A DNA stretch of 64,000 nucleotides from Beroe forskalii. Taxonomy: Eukaryota > Ctenophora > Nuda > Beroida > Beroidae. This document shows positions 46,401-55,400 of the stretch, piece by piece. A program made the position numbers and the translations under genes. The DNA lies in contig WFMF01000290.1 in the NCBI GenBank assembly GCA_011033025.1, positions 161,153-225,152 of the forward strand, read 5' to 3'. The first letter of the stretch is position 1. The number at the start of each line of letters is the position of its first letter. The notes below the pieces were generated by a model. That model ran no database searches and was not told the DNA's origin. It saw nothing but the letters and a program-made list of their open reading frames with translations.

Positions 46401-49400
46401 TCTTCATTTTTTATCATCTTTTTGATTAATTACTAAATGGGTCAAGAATTGTATATTGAAAAAAACACTTCGATCCAAGCTCCAGAAAACATGCCTTAAT
46501 ATCTTGATTCTTCAAGTCGCCTTAATATCAACGGCCTTAATTTTCTGTCGCCTACATTTCTGTTACTCAGGTAATAAAATTGCTTCTATAATTAGTAATT
46601 ACAGATAACATTCAATTAAACATTACCATAAGTGTCCTGGTAAAATATTCTTCATAAACTCGGTTAAGGGTTCTAATCGATCGTTTAATCCCCGACCTTC
46701 GGTCGGGGATTCGACTGCAATTATTATCTTTGGCTACCGCCCTGAATTATAATTTAGCAATTATGCCCCACAACCCCAATGATAAAGACTTCACCTTTCA
46801 GCTGGTTTATGCATAGTATTCAAAATATCTGAAGGCACCAGTGGACCGTTCGTAATAAATTATAACGCCCTGAAGAGCCAAAATCTTCATTTATTACGCA
46901 CTGTATTACTATTTCATAGAAATTCTTCCTCGCCTCTGGCCTTTTTAAACATACAAGAAGGCATTGAGGAGGATTGGCAATGGACAACTTCTGAAAGTGC
47001 CCGGAAAATATGTACATACTATACCTCTACTGTGGTTACCATGCTGACAACCAATCAGAGAACAGTATTCGCGTTGCACGCGCCACGGCCGATGTCCTTC
47101 TGTCCATGCCCATTTTCATGATTCTTACCCTTCCAAGCAGACAGAATTCAGGCATTGTGGCGACTAGAGAGAAGTGAATGTCTGATGTTCTGATACGGCG
47201 GCTATCATAACATCATTAATTCAATCTGTAGCTATCAGAACTTCCTTACTTACATTTTAGAAACAAAAGTAGGAAATGAGACATGATAGTAATCAAGGCA
47301 ATTTTGCAGAATTATGGGACTTCCTACTGAAGGAGAATCGTCAAAATTCTGTTCGAAGAAACATGTTGAACCAATTCCAATAAAAAGTATAAATCGTTGA
47401 ATTATGAGGTCTGATCAATGATCATCTCGGAGTCGGAGTAAAAATCAATTTTCACTAACCGTTTATTATATCAGAAATGAATTTGAAAGAAGCAGCGTAT
47501 TCAGAAGTAGGAAAATGTGTGCGCAGGAGATTAAAAACTGCAAACTCAACAATAAAATCTCAGATCATTACATACACACCTACGAAACATTCACGGCGTT
47601 CGTGATCCGATGATCACTTGTGAAACACTGAAACCTACACGCCTCCACAAAGTTATGCAAGGAAATTAAAGGAGCTGTTATTTATTAATCTTTTCTTTCT
47701 GGAATACCTAACGGAGAGAGAAATTAAGCGCCTGCATGCGGCAGGCGCAATTCTTGTTTAAAGTACAGCAGAACAGTGCGTGATATAATTTCTCGCACAC
47801 GGTTGAGCCAGTGGCGCCTTCATATCATAATTAAAAACATTTCCTTGTGTTTGAAAATTTCTTCATTTTAACGAGTAAGGTTGGTGCACAATTCACTCAT
47901 AACTCTGCGATAAAAACATCGGCCTTTGGCCTCGGTGTTGAATGTGATCATTGCATTATGCGCCTTCCAGGCATGTTTATGCAATGCATTCAAAAACCCT
48001 ATAGGCACCAGGGTACCGTTCGCAATAAATTATTACGCACTGTAGTGCCAAAATCCGGACTTATTACGACGTGAACTCACGTGCTGAGATACAGCAACTG
48101 GCGTCAATTTCGCGTACATTCATTGTATTTGAACTTGTTTAAATGTAATCAAGTCGAGAATCGCACATAAATATCAATTTCTTTAAACCCCCTAATTTCT
48201 ACAAAACTTCTTCGTGAACTCACGTGCTTCACTAGTCAATCGTATAATTCCCATAACTTTTCACTGCCAGACATGAATAAACGATTATCAGTTCACCAGC
48301 GTATCATAAAATAGGACTAAAATTAAAATTTTCGTCAAAAACGTAATTTTAACCATTCGTGATTCAATTTTTAGCGGCTTCCCATGACGACAAATTCAGA
48401 CAGATCACCCTGAAATTCTTTTCAAAACTAAATTTCGAGATACCAAGTGCCAAAATATCGAACAAAAACATTGAAATCTATTGAAAACCCCTCGATTTGC
48501 AGATTTTCAAAGTTGCCTGTAGCACAAATAGCGTTATATCTCAAAATACGTTATTTTAGTGGTTTCACACGATTTTGATGACGTCATCATAGCACCAAAA
48601 TAGGCTCAAATCAAATTTTCATATAGCCTATTACACATGTCCGCCTTTGTACAACATACTTATTAGGCCGGTCTCATTTCATGAAATTATGTCGTAGTTC
48701 TTGACATCTCGCTAAAATTTCGAAATTGATTTTTCACCGATTTTGTGAGAAAAAAGCGATTGAAAGCCTATTTTCGCTTAAGTATAAGTCATCATCAGAG
48801 CCTCTATTATAAGTCTTATAATAGAGGCTCTGATGATGTCTTATCCTTAAGCGAAAATAGGCTTTCAAGCGCTTTTTTCTCATAAGCTTATAGTTATAGC
48901 CTATTGTACACTCCCATCTTAGATCAACAAAACCTCGATCATGTCTCTACATGTACTTTTTGTGGATCTTGATATCTAGGCGTTTTGAATTGAGTCCCAA
49001 ATCATCCTCCTATTATCATGCTTATTACCAAATTCTCTAATTACTTAATTACTACCTCCGGCCAGTTACGTCTCTCTAGCGTGCGATTTAAGTATACGCG
49101 TTTAAATAAGAACGGTTATCTTAGACCTTTAATTTTACGTCGAATCGTTCTAGAAAGGTCCCAGCTCTCTATTTCTTTTACCTTTTCTTTTATGCAGGGG
49201 GTTACCGCCCTGGGCTTGGTGGGAATAGTGTGTATCGACCGAAGTTAACGCATGATGATGAATCGTGTCAATTAACGACTTTCGGCCTCAATTGCTAATT
49301 GCACTGATTAATTGTATACACTGCGGACGATACAAGCAGGAACTAGCCGAATCCAGGCTAAACAAGCGGAACAAGCGAATTAACCCGAATCAACCCGAAT

Positions 49401-52400
49401 AAACCCGGATTACGGTTAGGACTAGGGTGTGGGTTGATTCGGGTTGATTCGCTTGTTATTGTTGATTCGCTCGTTTCAGGATAATTCACATGTTCCGCTT
49501 GTTTCGGCGTGATTTAACCAGTTCTTACTTCCTCTTTTGTAGTACTAACGCGATGAAATAAACCCTTCATTTATTCCCAGATATCTATTGAATCTGAACG
49601 TGTATCTTAGAAGGATGACAACAGCTCGGACTGAAGGTAATCCACTTGATATCTTTGTACGGAAAGTAGCTGGGTCAATTGAATACAATTCGAGGGATTG
49701 CAGTGAATGTCATGATATTGCTTCCGGATCACTCGTAGCGATACAGGTATGGTGCACAGTATCATTTGTTCTCGGAGTGACTGGTAATTGTTTCCTACTA
49801 CAAGCTATAATTCGTCATCAAGCCTTGAAAATGGACGAAATGTCTGTTTGGATAATAGAAAACCTGGCTGTATACGACATTCTCAACTGTTTCCTGGTGA
49901 TCCTACCAACAACCATCGTTTACTACAACTACCCATCCTGGTTGCTGGGCGTGGAATTCTGTATCGGCCAAGCGACATTTCTGTATTTTTTCATGGCTGG
50001 GAACATCATGTCAATTGTATTGCTGTCCCTCAATAAGATGTACCGGTGCCTGTACCCCCTGCACACCCTGTCTCCCTCCCTAAAACAGAAGGCTATTGTT
50101 TGCCTCGGAACCGTGGGTTGGAGTCTCCTGACAGTAGTGTATCAAGTCTTCACACTCCTCAGCTGGGACTGGAATGTCGAGTACTACCCTGTTGTAGGAG
50201 CGTGCGATGTGGCGGCCCCCGCCGGGGACAACCCCAACCGACAACTCACTATTATCGCTTGCGATGTTATTTTTGTTGGGTTGCCAATTTTCATACTGAT
50301 TATCAGTAACGTTGTTTTGATTGGAATAGCTGTCAAGAAATCCAACAGTGGTGTCAAGAAGAAGAACATCGTGATCGTGGTCCTCGTCACAGGATTCTTC
50401 CTGTTATCAACCTTGCTGTTCTTCGTGGAACAGTGCTATATGAATGGCAGCAGCGAGCGTTTCGTGGCAGCTGCTACGTGTTTGGGATTTTTAATGAACT
50501 GGATAAACCCCTTCATATACCTGGCAACGAACAAAGTGTACCGCAATCACTCTACACTCTGGGTTACTGAAAGACGTAGTAGTATGAAGATGCAACTGTC
50601 CAAGGCTTGGAGTGGTTTGAGTGCAATACAGAGGGCAAATAGTTTGGAAAGGTCTGACAGGAGCGTGCAACAAGGAGTCACTGGACAGTGAACATAGAGA
50701 ATGATTTGAATATATTTCGGAATTTGAATTTTTACTACCAAACGGACATTCAGCATTGACAATTGGTTGAGTGTTTAACCAAATTTTTGCTTCGAAGTTT
50801 GAATAAAATAAGCAAAATATTGTGTGACTGTGAAAACGTGTCAAATGAGTCGAATAAAACTGTTCTGTCGTTTCAACTCTTCTCGGAAGTTTTGATTTTG
50901 CAACCCATTCAAGTAAATGACTATTTCAGGCTACTGTACTCACCCTTTTACCATCGAACAGTTATCTTTGGCAGACTAAGAGATAAAGCCACTTCTTTGT
51001 GTAAATTGAGGCTTTAGCGACCAAAATTAAAAGTGAAATTCTGCGCTCGACGACCCACAAGAGGTATTCTGTCACTGGGCCCATCGTACGAAACTTAACA
51101 GGAATTCATCAGATGATAAGTATAATGAAAATGCTCCTCAGTCCACAAACCTTGTCAATAATTCTGAAATTGGAGAGTATATCGTTGATATCCCTCTCGA
51201 AGACAACGTAGTGTATCATGTCTTGAGGACCGAACTTTGGCTCCTCCCCCTCATCGTCGAAGTGCAGACATTCCACCTTAACGTTTATCTTCACTAGAAC
51301 CTGCAGAGTAATGGGTATTACGAGGCTGATATTGAACTTGCACAGGGGTTGTAGCGGGTATAACGAGGGTTGATATAGAACCTGCAGAGGGGTTGTAGCG
51401 GGTATAACGAGGGTTGATATAGAACCTGCACAGGGGTTGTAGCGGGTATAACGAGGGTTGATATAGAACCTGCACAGGGGTTGTAGTGGGTATAACGAGG
51501 GCTGATATAGAACCTGCACAGGGGTTGTAGTGGGTATAACGAGGGTTGATATAGAACCTGCAGAGGGGTTGTAGTGGGTATAACGAGGGCTGATATAGAA
51601 CCTGCAGAGGGGTTGTAATGGGTATTACGTGAGTTGATATAGAACCTGCACAGGGGTTGTAGTGGGTAATACAGTGGGCGCAGTTAACAGTGCGCGCAGT
51701 TTATACGTTTAAAGGGCGCGCAGTTTAATTTTCAAAGAATTTCTGTCGAAATCTACACATTCTTATAAGTGGATGCGTGTGCACCCATAACATATGGGTA
51801 ACACTCCTAGACGTTACCTGCACAAACTTCTGCTCGCCAATAGGTAGCTCCATGTGAGACAGCACCTTGGGATTCTCGTTGATTGCCAAGGAACCTCACA
51901 TCGAACCAGGAGCTGATGACCCCCCGCTCCTCCTTGGAACACGTCTCCCGGATCTCCAGGACCCTCTTCTCTGCCATGTGATCCAGCAGAACGTTCCACC
52001 GCTGCTCTCTGATCAGCTCGAAGTGCTTCAAGTACACCTGGCGGGAGAGGGGATCACTTGGTGGGATGGTACTACATTGGTAGTCAGTCTGGCTCGTGAT
52101 CGAATGATCCCGGGTTCGATTCCATGTCATTCCCACAGCGCTAAGGGTGAGCTAAGGGGCATAGTCATGGGAGGGGAGGGATGACCGGATGACATGGGGT
52201 GAGAGAGGAGGCGTGAGACTGGATGTGAGAATCTAGGGAGGTGGTGGAAGGTGCAACATCATTTCCAATTTATGGTCGTTGAGGCTGTGACATTATCACG
52301 TGACCTATTCACGTGATAGCAGCCCCGCAGGTGGCAGGTAACGTGGTATCTACGAAGCGAAAGAAAAGTGTTTTGAGATTGTGTCTTGTAATATTATCGA

Positions 52401-55400
52401 GTGTAACAACTTTATTTCCTCACCATGGGTTAAAACTAATGATGATTCAGGGAACGAATTCAGGAAATATCAAGTAGGAAATCTCACTTTTCAGTTTGGT
52501 TAAGATCATTGGTGTAGGATTGATGAATTAACGTAAATCAAATCATAGATAATTCATTAAAATAGTACCTGACGTTATCTTGACAATTTAAGAATCTCAG
52601 TTAGATAGCTTAGAGATTACTTTTGTCGAATTTTGTGCGAATATTCATCCTATGATACTGCTCTGGTGTATCTTCCTTCTCTCCAGAGTAAGTGTTTATC
52701 ACATATTTCTATAACAAGGCAAGAATTAGATAGGGGACACTAAACCAAGTACTAACTGAACGGGTTGAAAACTTTGATTCCCCTGACCTCTTAAGCTCTT
52801 AGCACCATCTGTTCAAGCATAAACTTAGATTCAAATTCAAAACCTTGGCAAAATCTGATCTGGATGACACTTTGCTTACTTGACCTTTGGTTCACTTCCG
52901 AGCGTTGTAAGACTTGCCCAAAAGAAAAATGTAAATAATGGAATAAGACTTCTGGCTCAAGTCCCCGCCATTTGATATTCATATCACCATAGCAACTTCA
53001 GAATCAAAGTTTTAGCATTTAAATTCAAAGATTTCTCGCATCGGAACTCAGTAGTTACTCACTATTGTGCTTTTTGCAGGTCCAGGAGACACGTGAATAT
53101 AGATTTGTAGAACTGAAGATCGCGTATAACAGAGTGAGATGCCCCCACTGTGACATGAAAGCTAAAAACATTACGGTTTACGACGCAGGGAATAACACGG
53201 TAGCCTTCCTTCATGAAATGAACTTTACCAGAGATTCAAAAACCTTTCTTCTTGCTAAGGAAACAAACACTGAATTCTGGTGGCAAGTATGGAAGAAGGA
53301 AAAAAACTTCCCAGGTTACAAATTAACAATTGAAATATGTGTCATTTCCAATAACGAAATTAGGACAGACGTGTTCCAAATGAACAGGACGCATGAATAT
53401 TTTGCCAAAGATTGCTTCGATTTTTCAATGTATCGAAACAATCGATACAATACAAATCGATACAATAACAACCGATACAATAACAATCCCTGTGCAGAGG
53501 ATTTCCGAGTTTGTATGCATAATTCTGCATTGGTAGAACTGAATAACGCGTACCAAAGAGTGAGAGGCCCCCAGTGGGACACGAAAGCAAAAAACAAAAC
53601 GGTTCACAACGCAGCGAATAACACGTTGGCCTCCCTCGATGGAACGAACTTTACCAGACACACAAACACATCATATTCTAAACCTCTACTCGCATTTACT
53701 GTGAATACAACGACTGAAGTAAAATTGAGGATGCAAGTATGGAAAGAGAGAAACTACCTCCAAGGTTATGAATTAATAAAGGAAGTTGAGATAGGTGCCA
53801 TTTCCAAATGGGAAATTGAATACCAAATGGAATGGGCACTTGCACACGAGGCCGGATATCAAGATTTCATGATGCAACTGCCATATTATCGATACAATTA
53901 CTGTGCAGTAGATTTCCAAACTTGTGCAAAGTGTCCCGAGCACCGCTACCCTGCCGGCGTATGCAATGTGACTTGTATAGCAGAAGAAGGGAGGTTCAGC
54001 TGCAGTGTAGACGGAGTTAAGATCTGTTCTGCAAACAGGCAAGGGGAACACTGCGACACGTGTGCCGCTGGGTACTTTGGAAAGGACTGCACGATCAGAT
54101 GTATAGAAACAGAGGATTCCGATTACACTTGCAACGAGACAGGAGAAAAGCAGTGTCGTAATGGCGAACCGTATAGCGATGATGGGTGTAGGAGTGCAGG
54201 AGTGAATGGGGCAGGAGTAGGGACTCTGGTAGTTCTCTTCGCTGCAGTGAGCGTCGCTGCTGCTGTCTTTGTATACTTGAGAAGGAGGCGGGAGAGACAG
54301 AAGGAGGAGAGGGCCACTAGAGCGGCAGAGGCAAGGAGAACTAAACAAAGAAGAGGGCCGAAGAAGACAGGACACCAAAACAGAAACCGTCCCAGGGTCA
54401 AACACGACACATCTGCAGCTCCTGGCGCTAGGCAAGCGCCGTCTGCTTACGATCGGTTACGCCCCTCGGGCGCTGTGCCGGCTGGGGACAACGCGTATTC
54501 GTATGTTCGGTTTGCAGAACCACCACGTGGTATAAACAACTCAAAAGTGAAGTGCAAAACCGAACAATCAAAAAGGAGTCGCATTGAAATGGAGCAAGTT
54601 TACTCTGACAAACTCGTGATCGAATACGATAAAAATGAAGATGAAAAGAAATTGAAGAGTTATGAAGAATCACTAGAAATTAAGTACGTTAAACTTGATA
54701 TGCACAAGTATAAACTGCACAACTTATACTGTAAGATGATCCCTGTGACTCAAGTTGAGATATCTGACGAGACTTACGCCACGCTGTCTCGAGGGACAGG
54801 ATTGTCAGTGGAACAGGGAGTAGAGTTATGTCAGTCAGAGGAAAGATCTGGTGAAATAGTAGAAGATACGTACTCTCATTTGGGAGCACGCACCCTACTC
54901 AAAGCAAAGAGTCCGAGCCCTTCACATCGTTCAAGTGGGGTAGAAGAAGAGAATAGCTCTAAGTACACCGTGATCCCAAGCGATAAGAAGGAGGATGATA
55001 CCAGACAGGGGGATCACGAAATGGCAGAACAGATACGAGCTAATCTTGATCAAGATCACGAAAAGGCAGAACAGATACACGCTAATCTTGATCAAGATCA
55101 CGAAAAGGCAGAACAGATATACGCTAATCTTGATCAGGGTCACGAAAAGGCAGAACAGATATACGCCAATCTTGATCAGGGTCACGAAAAGGCAGAACAG
55201 GCGAACGCTAATCTTGATCAGGGTCACGAAAAGGCAGAACAGATATACGCTAATCTTGATCAAGATCACGAAAAGGCAGAACAGATATACGCCAATCTTG
55301 ATCAAGATCACGAAATGGCAGAAGAGATACACGCTAATCTTTATGATCAAGATAACAGTGAAGAACCAGAACAAATTCACATTAATTTCGATCAAGAAAA

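Noticed and set aside
52058-52135. Functional tRNA gene
   Set aside because: B-box and spacing fit, but the acceptor stem pairs poorly; a SINE head is more likely.
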